The notes under the pieces were generated by a model. That model was given only the letters and a program-made list of their open reading frames with translations. It did no database searches and was not told the origin of the DNA. A stretch of DNA of 64,000 nt from JADKFD01 sp050250665 (GTDB lineage: Bacteria > Pseudomonadota > Gammaproteobacteria > Xanthomonadales > SZUA-5): NCBI GenBank assembly GCA_050250665.1, contig JBFWOF010000003.1:62001-126000 (forward strand). The letters run 5' to 3'. Below, piece after piece: positions 26,549-37,160 of this stretch. Position 1 is the stretch's first letter; every line of letters starts with the position of its first letter. The position numbers were made by a program, and so were the translations under genes.

Positions 26549-27488
26549 CGCCATGCTCTTCAATACCCCCGAGGCCATGATGATCCAAGGGGCTCTGGCC
26601 GGACTTCGCCACCGCGCCCGGGCCAATCCCTTCCGGTTTGCCGGAGCCGCGTTGGCGACGCTTCTGCTTCTCGGGATTTGCCTGATCGACTGGGAGATAT
26701 TTCTGAGGCTCTTTCAGTATCTCTCCCTCTCGGGGGATTACTGGACCCCTGAGCTACTCGCATGCTCACCGGCTGCCGTCCTGGCGTCCTATCACGTCTT
26801 GGCTTCCCGTTCCCCCGATCATCCTGCTGTGCGATTGATTGGCATCTTGACGGCCTGTTTCGTGGTCCTCTTTGCTGTGGGATGTGGGGCGTACATCAGT
26901 TCCATCTTGATGACGGATGCCGGCGCTCCCGGCGATATGTCATTGCCGTTGCCGCCGCTCGGTGAGCTTCCGCTCGAAGACGCACCGAGTGGGGATTGGC
27001 TCGGTGCGCTCATGGCCAAAGTCACCAGTCCAACCGCGACACTGATGATGTCCATCGGTGTGGGCGGGTTGACCGTGACGTCACTGTGGTGCGGCAACGC
27101 CCTGGCGACGACCATCGAGCACAACCTCCGCGAGGGTCTGATGGCCCGCCGTAACCTGCGGGAGGGCCTCAGTTACTGGAAGGCCTGCCAGCAAGCCGAG
27201 CAGCGCTACGCGGAGCTGTCGGTCCAGCGGGATCGCTTGCTGCTGTGCACCGAAGATCAGCTTCGCCTGCAGATCGCAGGGCTGACCCTGAAGACCATTG
27301 GCGAACACCTCCTGCCGCACCGCCAGCGCCTGGAGGAACTGCGCATGAGCGTGCAACGCACGGCGCTCGATGAGAACCACGACGAAGAAATCACCCTGCT
27401 GGAAAAGGCCCTCAAACCCCTGGTTGACCTCGGCCTCGACGATGTCCTCAAGGCCATCACCCCGACCCCCAAAAGGAGTGTGCGATGA
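26541..27488 (+). CDS. membrane protein of the conjugation-like module
   Basis: 315 residues. Hydrophobic segments appear at about 30-55 (FRFAGAALATLLLLGICLIDWEIF), 65-90, 95-125 (LIGILTACFVVLFAVGCGAYISSILM) and 160-190. A long charged helical C-terminal region follows (about 195-315). The start at this ATG, overlapping the upstream stop by eight bases, was chosen over an in-frame start eleven codons earlier. It overlaps the vWA gene by ATGA. No family is recognised. It could be part of a membrane platform with the coupling ATPase. Confidence 0.65.
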   Translation: MTNAMLFNTPEAMMIQGALAGLRHRARANPFRFAGAALATLLLLGICLIDWEIFLRLFQYLSLSGDYWTPELLACSPAAVLASYHVLASRSPDHPAVRLIGILTACFVVLFAVGCGAYISSILMTDAGAPGDMSLPLPPLGELPLEDAPSGDWLGALMAKVTSPTATLMMSIGVGGLTVTSLWCGNALATTIEHNLREGLMARRNLREGLSYWKACQQAEQRYAELSVQRDRLLLCTEDQLRLQIAGLTLKTIGEHLLPHRQRLEELRMSVQRTALDENHDEEITLLEKALKPLVDLGLDDVLKAITPTPKRSVR

Positions 27489-28114
27489 ACAAGACCCTGA
27501 TCCATGCCCTCATCCTTGCCGCGCTGCTGCCGGCCTTCCTGGAGGCTGATGCCAAGACGGTGCACGTGGCGATCGATCTCTCGGGCAGCAATGCGCTGAT
27601 TGGTGATCGCAACTTCGCTTACGCCGCCTCTCAGTACGTCGCACAGGAGATCACGCCGCTGAGGGACGGCGATGTGGTGCGGGTGCAGACCCTGGGGGCT
27701 CGCAACAACCCGCAGAACTTGCTGGATGCCACCTACAAGATCAGCCACAAGATCAAGCCGGCCGCAGTCGCCAAGGCCATCACGCAGTTCATCCGCAGCC
27801 TGCCGGAGCGCCCAAACCTCGCGCAGGGGGCCACCAACCTGTTGGCCTGGATCGAGTTCCATCCGCCCTTTGCCGAGGGCGATGTGATCCTGCTGCTGAG
27901 CGATGGCATCGAGTCCAGCGAACTCGTCAATGGTCAGGCACTGGCCGAAGGCAAGACCGGGCTGCCGGCCCCTGAGATCGACCTGAAAGGCCGCCGGCTC
28001 ATCGTCTACGGCCTTGGCGCGGGGCTGCCCGCACCCAATGTCCGGCATCTCCGCAAGGCCTGGCAGGTGTGGTCAGACCAGGCCGGCGCGGAGTTCCTGG
28101 CCGTCATTCCCTGA
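27485..28114 (+). CDS. periplasmic von Willebrand factor A-like protein
   Basis: 209 residues with a signal peptide (MNKTLIHALILAALLPAFLEADA). The mature part is a vWA fold with the metal-site pattern DLSGSN (Asp31, Ser33, Ser35), a central GATN threonine and LLLSDGIES as the second aspartate loop. vWA domains mediate metal-dependent protein contacts. It overlaps the membrane-protein gene by ATGA. In this module it probably works in the periplasm with the membrane partner. Similar proteins occur in conjugative elements, but the specific role is not known. Confidence 0.75.
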   Translation: MNKTLIHALILAALLPAFLEADAKTVHVAIDLSGSNALIGDRNFAYAASQYVAQEITPLRDGDVVRVQTLGARNNPQNLLDATYKISHKIKPAAVAKAITQFIRSLPERPNLAQGATNLLAWIEFHPPFAEGDVILLLSDGIESSELVNGQALAEGKTGLPAPEIDLKGRRLIVYGLGAGLPAPNVRHLRKAWQVWSDQAGAEFLAVIP

Positions 28115-28126
28115 ACGGAGCCTCCC

Positions 28127-28381
28127 ATGGTCACGAAAGCCCAGTACGAAGCGCTGCTCGCGCAGCGCGCCACCCCCAAGGCGACGTTGGAGCTGACACC
28201 CGATGGTCCCGTCTTCGGCCAGCTCCGCGCCGATCTGGAGCGCGAACGCGAAGACGATCTGGCCGCCATCGAGCGCGCCTTCAGGGACGCACAACGCGAT
28301 ATGCGGAGAGAGCGAGAGCTTGCCGCGGTACATGGGCGGCCTCGGGTCGCCTTCAATCAAAGCCAAGGAGTCAAACCATGA
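28127..28381 (+). CDS. small charged helical protein
   Basis: 84 residues. The centre (ADLEREREDDLAAIERAFRDAQRDMRRERE) is strongly charged and should form a long helix or coiled coil; only short parts of it are needed to see the pattern. A GGAG ribosome binding site precedes the ATG. The stop overlaps the next start (ATGA). No family recognised. Confidence 0.6.
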   Translation: MVTKAQYEALLAQRATPKATLELTPDGPVFGQLRADLEREREDDLAAIERAFRDAQRDMRRERELAAVHGRPRVAFNQSQGVKP

Positions 28382-28647
28382 GCGACAACTTCACCGAAGA
28401 CCAGCCGAACCGTCCGAGTCATATTGCCTATTCCGTTCAGCCCGGAAAGGATGATAAGAATCATTGGCATCGCATCGGGGCCGCATGGCCGACCAAGGGC
28501 GAGGGGCTGACCCTCAAGCTCACCGCGATCCCGCTCGATGGCGTCGTGGCGCTGCGATCCCGAGAGGAACTGGAGCGCATGCGAGCCGAGCGGGAAGCCG
28601 CGGGCGAGCAGCCAGTTCAGGCGCACAAGCAGCAGCCCAAACCTTGA
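28378..28647 (+). CDS. small protein, DUF-like, of the conjugation module
   Basis: 89 residues. The sequence PSHIAYSVQPGKDDKNHWHRIGAAW resembles short proteins of mobile elements that describe a beta-sheet core (IGAAWPTKGEGLTLKL), though I cannot name the family. It overlaps the upstream gene by ATGA. The C-terminus is a charged helix with a Gln/Lys-rich tail. Cytoplasmic. A longer in-frame start upstream lies inside the previous gene and is not supported. Confidence 0.65.
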   Translation: MSDNFTEDQPNRPSHIAYSVQPGKDDKNHWHRIGAAWPTKGEGLTLKLTAIPLDGVVALRSREELERMRAEREAAGEQPVQAHKQQPKP

Positions 28648-28843
28648 TCCGGATCACTTCGGAAAGACGGCGGGGACCTCCCGCCGTTTCCCGGAGGGCT
28701 TCAGGCCGCTGTGTATAACCATGCCCCACCTTGCGTTCTTGTCTTGCACTGATCTTCGGGTCCGTGCTAGCCGACTCATGGGCATTTGCATGATCGATCG
28801 ACGGGAGCGCGCTCACCGGTAACGCGTAGGAGGTACGAACGCC

Positions 28844-29127
28844 ATGACCGATCCCAGCATCCCAGACACCCAAAGCGGCAGCACCCTTCAGCCGCCGACT
28901 TTGGATATTGACCACTACCGCCAAGGCCTGGCCGACACCGAGCTGAGCGAAGAGGCGCAGCGCGAGATCTTGAGCTTCCTGTGGGAGCTGGCAAGGTCCG
29001 TCGTCGATGCCGGCTTTGGCCTGGATGCCGCCTCGATGGTGCTCGGAGCGGCCACCCGGCAGCTCTTTGCGGAAGCGGCGGAACACACAACGGCCGACGA
29101 GGATGATAACGACGAAAGGAAACCCGA

Positions 29128-29131
<4 letters not shown>
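28844..29131 (+). CDS. small acidic protein before the recombinase
   Basis: 95 residues, acidic, helical (LSEEAQREILSFLWELARSVVDAGFG). The ATG follows a strong AGGAGGT ribosome binding site. The stop overlaps the recombinase start by ATGA, so the two are coupled. It may be a recombination directionality factor or a partner of the recombinase, judged from position only. It resembles no family known to me. Confidence 0.65.
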
Positions 29132-30712
<1,581 letters not shown>

Positions 30713-30723
<11 letters not shown>

Positions 30724-31049
30724 TCACTGCCACGTGTTGCGCGGCAAGGGGGCGGAGCATACGGTCAGCGGCGCGCGCCGACAAGCACCTGTTGCACACG
30801 GACCGCGTTCAAAAGCACTGGCATCTGCCGACAGGCGGATGGCACCTTTGGCATGTTTTTGCCGTTAACAAGGCCACTGATCAGAATGGTGTGTTGCAAG
30901 CAGCGTATGCGCACGGCATCCTATCGGTGAGGGAGGCCTCGCTTGCAAACACTGAATCTGAAAATCTTGTTTCTTCCGCCGTCAGATGCCGGGCTAACAA
31001 CCCACGGCATCGGCGCCGATTGACCGCACTATTTGCGCGACCGAGCACC
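30713..31049 (+). other. gap between tRNA-Ser and the phosphatase gene
   Basis: 337 bases with no gene I can support. An open frame continues into the phosphatase from upstream, but its first 110 residues lack family similarity and a ribosome binding site. Promoters for tRNA-Ser (minus) and the phosphatase (plus) should lie here; I could not pick out a clear pair of boxes. Confidence 0.4.
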
Positions 31050-31748
31050 ATGATCGAATTCGGACACGGGACGCATACCGGGCTACGGCGCGAACATAAC
31101 GAGGACACCTATTGCGCCGATCCTGACATGGGTCTGTGGCTGGTGGCCGACGGAATGGGAGGGCACGAGCACGGCGAGGTTGCCAGCGCACTGGCGCGGG
31201 ATGTTGTTATCCGCGAAGTGCACAAGGGCCAGGCCCTGGCAAACGCCATTCAATCGGCGGATGAGGAAATCATCCGCCACTCCAACGAAAAGCGCAGTGA
31301 GCGCCCCATGGGCACCACCGTGGTTGCCGTACGCGTGCAGAAGCACGATTACGAAGTGGCCTGGGTAGGTGACAGTCGGGTCTACATCTGGAACGGCAGT
31401 CTGCGCCAGATCTCGCAGGATCACTCCTATGTGCAGGAGTTGATCGATCAGGGCGCCATCAGCGCGGCGCAGGCACGCACGCATCCGCACCGCAATGTGG
31501 TGACCCAGGCGCTGGGCGTTACCATGCCTGATCAGCTGAAGATCGAAACCCTGCGCGGCACGCTCGAACCCGGACAATGCCTGCTGCTCTGCAGCGACGG
31601 CCTGACCGAAGAAGTCGAGGACACGATGATCAGCGAGATCATCGAACGTGGCCTGAGTGCGCAGGAAACGGTCGACCACCTGATCCTGGCGGCGCTGGAT
31701 CACGGCGGTTCTGACAACATCACGGTGTTGCTGGTCCGCTGCGTCTGA
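31050..31748 (+). CDS. PP2C-type serine/threonine protein phosphatase
   Basis: 232 residues with the complete set of PP2C motifs: REHNEDTYC, VADGMGGHEHGE, GTTVVAV, WVGDSRVY, QDHSYV, CSDGLTEEV and GGSDNITVLLV. The aspartates of the binuclear metal site are present. It removes phosphate from Ser/Thr residues and probably opposes the Hanks-type kinase 1.2 kb away. The inner ATG is used because the family starts there. It converges with the channel gene, separated by 46 bases holding a hairpin. Confidence 0.93.
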   Translation: MIEFGHGTHTGLRREHNEDTYCADPDMGLWLVADGMGGHEHGEVASALARDVVIREVHKGQALANAIQSADEEIIRHSNEKRSERPMGTTVVAVRVQKHDYEVAWVGDSRVYIWNGSLRQISQDHSYVQELIDQGAISAAQARTHPHRNVVTQALGVTMPDQLKIETLRGTLEPGQCLLLCSDGLTEEVEDTMISEIIERGLSAQETVDHLILAALDHGGSDNITVLLVRCV

Positions 31749-31763
31749 ATCAGGGCGCCTCAG

Positions 31764-31791
31764 GGCGCCTGCCACCTTTCAGCGAGGCGCC
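31764..31791. terminator. hairpin between convergent phosphatase and channel genes
   Basis: GGCGCCT is matched by AGGCGCC 14 bases later, and a second copy of the left arm lies ten bases upstream. The place between two convergent stops suits a bidirectional terminator. There is no T tract. Confidence 0.4.
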
Positions 31792-31794
31792 AGT

Positions 31795-32889
31795 CTATTC
31801 GTCGGTGCCTAGATAGCGTTGCAATTGCGCATTCCAGCGCGGATCCTCGATGACCTCCAGCAGCGCATAGTCGATGGCTTCGCGCAACTCTGGCCGACCT
31901 TCAGGCAGTGCGAAGGCGTAATACTGGCGTTCGAGGCGCTGCGGTAATACCGTCAGCTGCTGTGGATAGGCTCTCTGCACCAGAAACTGCAGGATCGGCG
32001 CATCGTGCACCACGGCCACCACCTTGCCAGAGGCAAGCTGCTCCAGCGCTGCTTCGGCATCCGGCACGTCGATGCTGGCGATGCGATTTTCAGCCAGCCA
32101 TTGGGCGCCGGTACTGCCACTGACGCTGGCCACAGGAACGCGGCGCAGATCATCGACCGAATTGACCTGGCCTTCGAGCGCGCCCACGGTCAAGGTGGCG
32201 CTGACCCCGGCGGTAAATACCGAAACCAGCAGGATCGCGGCGAACATCCAGATCAGCGCCAGCAGTCGCCCCCCGAGACTGACGGGAGCCTTGTCGCCAT
32301 AGCCCACCGTGGACATCGTGACCGCCGCCCACCAGAAACCACTGCCGATGCCCTGCCAGGGGCGCCCGCCGAACTGATCGGGATTGGCACGGCGTTCGCA
32401 CAGCCAGGCTATGGCCCCGACCGCCGCCAGCGTCACCACGAGGCCCGCGATCCAGGCCAGGAATCGCCAGGAGAACAAGCCCGCCAGCAAGCTCTGCCAG
32501 GCGCTGGTTCTGGGTGCAGTGGCGATACCGAGGCCGCCTTGCGCGAAGGGCTGAGTGAAATCCACGCTCTTCTCTCGCCCCGAGGTGACACTGAGCGCGC
32601 CCACAGCGACATCGATGCGCTGCGCACGGGTGGCCTCGAACAGCTGCTGCAGGCCGAGCGCCTGGTAGCGATATCGCCAACCGTTGCTGCGTGCAATGTC
32701 CTCCCAGAGTTCGATGGCGATGCCTTCGAACCCACGCTCCGTCTGGATGACGAAAGGTGGAGCCACGCGTAAGCCCACCTGCAGTTCAGCCGATGGGGCG
32801 TCTGCAGTCTGGGCGCCTGCGAGGCCGCTGACGATCATCAATACGGCGCAGACCCCGCCGCGCAACCATCTTTCAGCACAAATCTTCAA
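31795..32889 (-). CDS. glutamate-receptor-like ligand-gated potassium channel
   Basis: 364 residues. Signal peptide ending GLAGA, then a periplasmic-binding-type domain split in two lobes (about 35-130 and 243-360), and between them an ion-channel core. Its first membrane segment is about 141-163, the pore helix carries the potassium filter TVGYGD (194-199), and the second segment is about 208-232. This is the plan of GluR0-type prokaryotic receptors, in which a bound amino acid opens the channel. The lobe sequence FDVAVGALSVTSGREKSVDFTQPF type is also seen in ABC amino-acid binding proteins (here RIDVAVGALSVT). It lies 25 bases downstream of the kinase gene, likely in the same transcript. 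Confidence 0.88.
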   Translation of the reverse strand: MKICAERWLRGGVCAVLMIVSGLAGAQTADAPSAELQVGLRVAPPFVIQTERGFEGIAIELWEDIARSNGWRYRYQALGLQQLFEATRAQRIDVAVGALSVTSGREKSVDFTQPFAQGGLGIATAPRTSAWQSLLAGLFSWRFLAWIAGLVVTLAAVGAIAWLCERRANPDQFGGRPWQGIGSGFWWAAVTMSTVGYGDKAPVSLGGRLLALIWMFAAILLVSVFTAGVSATLTVGALEGQVNSVDDLRRVPVASVSGSTGAQWLAENRIASIDVPDAEAALEQLASGKVVAVVHDAPILQFLVQRAYPQQLTVLPQRLERQYYAFALPEGRPELREAIDYALLEVIEDPRWNAQLQRYLGTDE

Positions 32890-32914
32890 TCGATCCCGCC
32901 TGCGCGAACAAGGT

Positions 32915-34342
32915 TCAGGACTGCTTCTGATTGGCCAACGCGGTCAGTGCGGGTTCGTCGGGAAACATCTTCAGCGCCTGCGCCAGCAAGCTCTCGGCAG
33001 CATCATTGTTGCCACCCTTGCGCAACATGCCCACTTCGTCCGCCATGGCCTGCACCAGCTTCTTGCGCACCTGCTGTGCCCGCTCCTTGTTGGCCGGACT
33101 CAGACCGCCCTGCTGGATCGTATCAAAGGCGTCCGACCATTTCTTTTCGTTGATCAGGCGCTCAGCCTTGGCCAGGATGCCCTCGGCCATGCCCTGGGTG
33201 CCGCCGAGTTGTGCCAGTGCCTTGTCCGATGTTCCGGCGCCCGCACCAGTGGTGGGCGCAGCACCGCCAAACAACTGCGCCAAACCCCAGGCTACTGCCA
33301 GAATGACGGCTATCACCACGGTAATTCGTACGATGGCCCGCGGCAGATTTGACTTGGGTGGCTGCCGGTAACTTCGGGCCGGAGCCGATGGTGCCGGTGC
33401 CACCGGCGCAGGGGAGGCAGCCGGACGTGGCGTCGGCTCGGCTGCCGCTGCCTGAACTACGGTTGGCGCTCCGAAGACCTGAGTCTCGGCCGGACGGACA
33501 GCTGCCGGCTTGGTCGTTGAGCGCATGGCCTCGGTGCGCGGCTCGCGCACGGTCTTGGGCTCGATGAAGCCATCCAGCGCTGCGACCATCTCGCGGGCGC
33601 TGGAGTAGCGCTCGGCGGCACTCTTGGCCAGGGTCTTGTCGATCAGCGACTGATACAGCGCAAATGCCTCTGGCAGCTTTGGCACCGGCTCGCTCAGATG
33701 TTTCGCAATCACCGCGTAGGGATCATCGGCATCGAAGGGCGGGCGACCGGTCAGCATCTCGAACAGGACGATGCCCAGACTGTAGAGGTCGGCGCGGCCG
33801 TCGCCGCTTTCACCCTCGATCTGCTCCGGACTCATGTAGTGCGGACTGCCGATCTGCATGCTTCCGGCCTCGGACTGCGCCTTGAGGATGCCGAGATCGC
33901 CGAGCACGGCGGCGCCATCGCCGCGGAACATGATGTTGGAAGGTTTTATGTCGCGATGAACCACGCCCTGGGAATGCGCGTAGTCGAGCGCACTGGCCAG
34001 ATCCCGGGCGATGCGCAAGGCCTCCACTGGCGCCATCGGCTGCTGCATGCGATCGCGCAGCGTGCCACCGGGCACGAACTCGGTGGCGATATAGGGAAAG
34101 CCCCCGGCAGAACCTATGTCAAAGACGGCTAGCACATGCGGATGATTGAGGCGTGCTGCGCTCTTGCCTTCGTCAACGAAGCGCTGACGCAGGCCAGGAT
34201 CGTCAAAAAACTCCTCGCTCAACACCTTCAGTGCCACCTGCCGCGCCAGCGATTGCTGTTCGGCCAGGAATGTGCGCGAGCGCTTGCTCTGCTTCAGTAC
34301 CTTGAGCAGGCGATATCCTGGAATTTGCGGCAGTTCAGCCAT
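32915..34342 (-). CDS. Hanks-type serine/threonine protein kinase
   Basis: 475 residues. Kinase domain at about 8-265 with the ATP lysine in VALKVL, the catalytic loop VVHRDIKPSNIMF and the metal-binding motif DLG in place of DFG (AVLGDLGI). The APE-like motif is MSPEQIEGE. A Pro/Ala-rich linker leads to one membrane segment (336-358, ITVVIAVILAVAWGLAQLF) and a periplasmic C-terminal helical part of about 115 residues that may be a sensor. It is probably co-transcribed with the channel gene, and the PP2C gene beyond completes a kinase/phosphatase pair. Confidence 0.92.
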   Translation of the reverse strand: MAELPQIPGYRLLKVLKQSKRSRTFLAEQQSLARQVALKVLSEEFFDDPGLRQRFVDEGKSAARLNHPHVLAVFDIGSAGGFPYIATEFVPGGTLRDRMQQPMAPVEALRIARDLASALDYAHSQGVVHRDIKPSNIMFRGDGAAVLGDLGILKAQSEAGSMQIGSPHYMSPEQIEGESGDGRADLYSLGIVLFEMLTGRPPFDADDPYAVIAKHLSEPVPKLPEAFALYQSLIDKTLAKSAAERYSSAREMVAALDGFIEPKTVREPRTEAMRSTTKPAAVRPAETQVFGAPTVVQAAAAEPTPRPAASPAPVAPAPSAPARSYRQPPKSNLPRAIVRITVVIAVILAVAWGLAQLFGGAAPTTGAGAGTSDKALAQLGGTQGMAEGILAKAERLINEKKWSDAFDTIQQGGLSPANKERAQQVRKKLVQAMADEVGMLRKGGNNDAAESLLAQALKMFPDEPALTALANQKQS

Positions 34343-34407
34343 GTCACTCTATTCGTAGGCGCTGCCGGTGATTAGACCCGTGCTCGGCACCGAACCGCAA
34401 GGACGGC

Positions 34408-34442
34408 GTGTCATTCGAGGCCTCCAGGCGCTCAAATGACAC
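34408..34442 (-). terminator. hairpin downstream of the cytochrome gene
   Basis: GTGTCATT pairs perfectly with AATGACAC around a partly paired centre (GAG with CTC). It lies between the stop of the multihaem cytochrome and the kinase start, both on the minus strand. Only a weak T tract follows. Confidence 0.5.
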
Positions 34443-34482
34443 ACCTCCCCGCACTTCGATGGCAGATACAGCCTGACCAGGA

Positions 34483-35844
34483 TCAGCGGGCACTGGCCCG
34501 CAGCGATTTCAGTGCACTGACAAAATTGGCCATGTTGTAGGCGTCTTCCTTTTCCACCGACGCATACAGGCGATCGACTCCGGCTCTCAAGCCGGCAGCG
34601 TCGGCATCACCCAGTTGCTTCGCCGTCTCGAAAGCCACGACCACCGATTGCGCCGCCAGTGCTGCCTGCTCGGCCCCGGCAAAATCCCGGAATTCGCCGC
34701 GATCGGCGTCGCGGATCAGGCTGTCCAGCACCTTGCCCAGGGTCTCCGGACCGAACTCGTAGGCGGCCACCTTGTCGAGTTGGCCTTCCACCTTGTTCTT
34801 CAGCGCATTGGCGGCTGCGAAGGTACGCTCGCGGCTGACCAACGTCGCCTGATGCAGCGCCCGGGTGCCGGCCAGCAGATCCTCGCCGGCGCGCGGATCA
34901 ACCACGCTCAGCACGTGCCGGAACATCACCAGATTGGCGTCGTTCAAGCGCACCACGCCAGGACCGAGGCCAGTGCCGGGGCGCGGCCCCCACTGGCGTC
35001 CGCTCATCGGACGATGGCAGGCATGGCAATCAAACAGCACCAGCTCCGGGAAGATGCCGTTCCAGCCCTTGCGCTCGTCGGTGAGGATATCGAGCAGATT
35101 CACCGCCGAAATACCCTGACCGATGGCCCAGTCGCGGGCGCCATTGAATTCGCCCTTGCGCCGCACATAGTCCTCATCGATCTCGTAGTGAGGATTGAGC
35201 CAGGTGAAGGTGTCGAGTTCGAAGGACAACCGCGGATGACCGGCACCCATGATGCGGTGGGTGATCATGCGGTCGCGCGTACCCATGTGGCAGCTGAGGC
35301 AGAGCTTGGCGCGGGCTACCGGCTGGTCGGTGGGATACAGACCCTCGGCCAGCGTCTTGGCGCGATCGCGACCCGCTTCGGTATGGGTAGAAATCCACTG
35401 CTCGGAACCGCCGTGGCAGGCCTCGCAGCCGACACCGTCGGTGATCAGGAACTTGTCGCCGCGCATCGCTTCGGGCGGGGCATCGGTATGACAATCCAGA
35501 CACACGGCCGCCGATCTTGGATCCCCCAGACCCAATTTCGTGGCAATGCGTTTGGAATCCGCTGTTCCCAGTGTCGCGTAGGATTTGGCGTGAGGATCGG
35601 TCTGCTGCCAGACGCTGAATTCGTTCAACAGGATTTCAGAACTGGCGCCGCGCTGGTTGGCACCGTGGCAAACCGAACTGGCGCAGGTCGCGGGCCCCAG
35701 GTGCTTGTGCGCGAATATCTGCTCCACGGCACCAGCCGCATACAGTGGTAGCCCTTGCACAAGCAACAGGAATGCGACGACCCAAGGCGCGCAACTGCCG
35801 CGCTTGGAGCCCAGCGGTGGTCCGATCTCTGGTGTTTGCACCAT
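34483..35844 (-). CDS. secreted multihaem cytochrome c family protein
   Basis: 453 residues with a signal segment (WVVAFLLLVQGLPLYAAGA). Haem-binding motifs are CASSVCH (54-60, an unusual CX4CH), CLDCH (115), CEACH (140), CLSCH (182) and CHACH (273). The remaining part is helical, with histidines that may serve as second ligands. This layout is that of cytochrome c554-like periplasmic electron carriers. The ATG was chosen for its GGGGAG ribosome binding site and nearness to the signal; the frame is open 22 codons further. No partner oxidoreductase gene is adjacent, so the pathway is unknown. Confidence 0.82.
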   Translation of the reverse strand: MVQTPEIGPPLGSKRGSCAPWVVAFLLLVQGLPLYAAGAVEQIFAHKHLGPATCASSVCHGANQRGASSEILLNEFSVWQQTDPHAKSYATLGTADSKRIATKLGLGDPRSAAVCLDCHTDAPPEAMRGDKFLITDGVGCEACHGGSEQWISTHTEAGRDRAKTLAEGLYPTDQPVARAKLCLSCHMGTRDRMITHRIMGAGHPRLSFELDTFTWLNPHYEIDEDYVRRKGEFNGARDWAIGQGISAVNLLDILTDERKGWNGIFPELVLFDCHACHRPMSGRQWGPRPGTGLGPGVVRLNDANLVMFRHVLSVVDPRAGEDLLAGTRALHQATLVSRERTFAAANALKNKVEGQLDKVAAYEFGPETLGKVLDSLIRDADRGEFRDFAGAEQAALAAQSVVVAFETAKQLGDADAAGLRAGVDRLYASVEKEDAYNMANFVSALKSLRASAR

Positions 35845-35955
35845 CTGACTAGCTCCCCGACCCGAGATGAGGCTCGTTGCATTCTGCCACTTGCCTTTGC
35901 TTGACGTCACCCTTTCTGTTCACTTCATGGGCACATAAGCATCATGAATCCTTGA

Positions 35956-36654
35956 TCAAACCGCCCAATGGCGCCAAAGCGATGAATTTCCCGATTTTTT
36001 TTCCAGTTCCGCGACGCGTTCCTCGTGCGCGCTGATCTCCGCGGACGTAGCCCGGCGCCGTGGAATCTGGACTGCAGCGCGACTACCCGTGGCCGCCAGT
36101 GCCGGTCCGTGATGGACCATGTCCAGGCTCAAGCTGCCCTGCCCGGCCGTCATTGCCAGATAGACGTCCGCGAGCAGACGCGCATCGAGCAAGGCACCGT
36201 GGTAGCTGCGACCGGAATTGTCGACCTGATAGCGCTTGCACAGCGCATCCAGTGAGTTGCGCTGTCCTGGGTGCAGCTGGCGGGCCAGCGTCAGGGTATC
36301 CAGGACTGATTGTTGCTCCTCGATCCGGCCAGTTCTCGACAGCAGTTTGAGCTCGTTGTTCAGAAAACCGAGATCGAAAGGGGCGTTGTGTATCAATAAT
36401 TCGGCGCCGTCGATGAAAGCCAGCAGTTCATCGACCACATCGACAAACTGCGGCTTGTCGGCCAGGAATTCACGGGTCAGCCCGTGCACCTGAAGCGCCC
36501 CGGGTTCACTGTCGCGGTCGGGATTGAGATAGACGTGGAAGCGACGTCCGGTCACGACCCGCTGCACGATTTCAATGCAGCCGATCTCGAGGATGCGGTT
36601 GCCGGCGGCGATATCCATGCCGGTGGTCTCGGTATCCAGCGCCACCTGTCTCAT
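35956..36654 (-). CDS. dnaQ: DNA polymerase III epsilon subunit (proofreading exonuclease)
   Basis: 232 residues. The 3'-5' exonuclease motifs are clear: Exo I ALDTETTG, Exo II in IHNAPFDLGFL and Exo III with HGALLDARLLADVY. The protein removes mismatched bases during replication as part of the polymerase III core. The C-terminal part (REHEERVAELEKKSG type) contacts the alpha subunit in the family. Its start overlaps the end of rnhA by ATGA, the same neighbourhood as in other gammaproteobacteria, although there the two genes are usually divergent. Confidence 0.96.
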   Translation of the reverse strand: MRQVALDTETTGMDIAAGNRILEIGCIEIVQRVVTGRRFHVYLNPDRDSEPGALQVHGLTREFLADKPQFVDVVDELLAFIDGAELLIHNAPFDLGFLNNELKLLSRTGRIEEQQSVLDTLTLARQLHPGQRNSLDALCKRYQVDNSGRSYHGALLDARLLADVYLAMTAGQGSLSLDMVHHGPALAATGSRAAVQIPRRRATSAEISAHEERVAELEKKSGNSSLWRHWAV

Positions 36655-37160
36655 GCTGCCGAGCCCGCGTCCTGTGGGCTTGCCGCGCGCCTCATGCCCT
36701 CATCGAGACAACGCCGCGCCAATTGGTCCACGCGCTCGTTCAAGGGCACGCCACTGTGGCCACGCACCCATTGCCAGCGGACCTTGTGGCGCGCTGCCTG
36801 GGTCGCCAGTCGCTCCCAGAGATCGCGATTGAGCACCGGCTTGCCGGCCGCAGTCTTCCAGCCGCGGCGCTGCCATCCCGGCAGCCACTCGGATATGCCC
36901 TTGCAGACATACTGGGAATCGCTGTGCAGATGCACATCGCAGCCGCGCTTCAGTGCTTCGAGCGCCGCGATCGCGCCCATCAGTTCCATCCGGTTGTTGG
37001 TGGTGTCGGGATCAAAGCCGCACAGCTCCAGTTCGCGGCCCCGAAAAATCAATACCGCACCCCAGGCTCCCGGTCCCGGATTGCCCGAGCAGGCACCATC
37101 GGTGTAGGCCACGACCGCGTCCCTGTCAGCCTGCACGGCGCATCCCCTCAGGGGCCGCAA
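36651..37160 (-). CDS. rnhA: ribonuclease HI
   Basis: 169 residues, the usual length with a short N-terminal extension. The catalytic carboxylates are visible: Asp21 in YTDGACSGNPGPG, Glu59 in NNRMEL, Asp81 in HSDSQYV and the last Asp in NERVDQLA. The histidine-bearing loop VRGHSG is present. It cuts the RNA strand of RNA-DNA hybrids. It overlaps the methyltransferase-like gene upstream by 35 bases and dnaQ downstream by four, so the three form an operon. Confidence 0.96.
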   Translation of the reverse strand: MRPLRGCAVQADRDAVVAYTDGACSGNPGPGAWGAVLIFRGRELELCGFDPDTTNNRMELMGAIAALEALKRGCDVHLHSDSQYVCKGISEWLPGWQRRGWKTAAGKPVLNRDLWERLATQAARHKVRWQWVRGHSGVPLNERVDQLARRCLDEGMRRAASPQDAGSAA

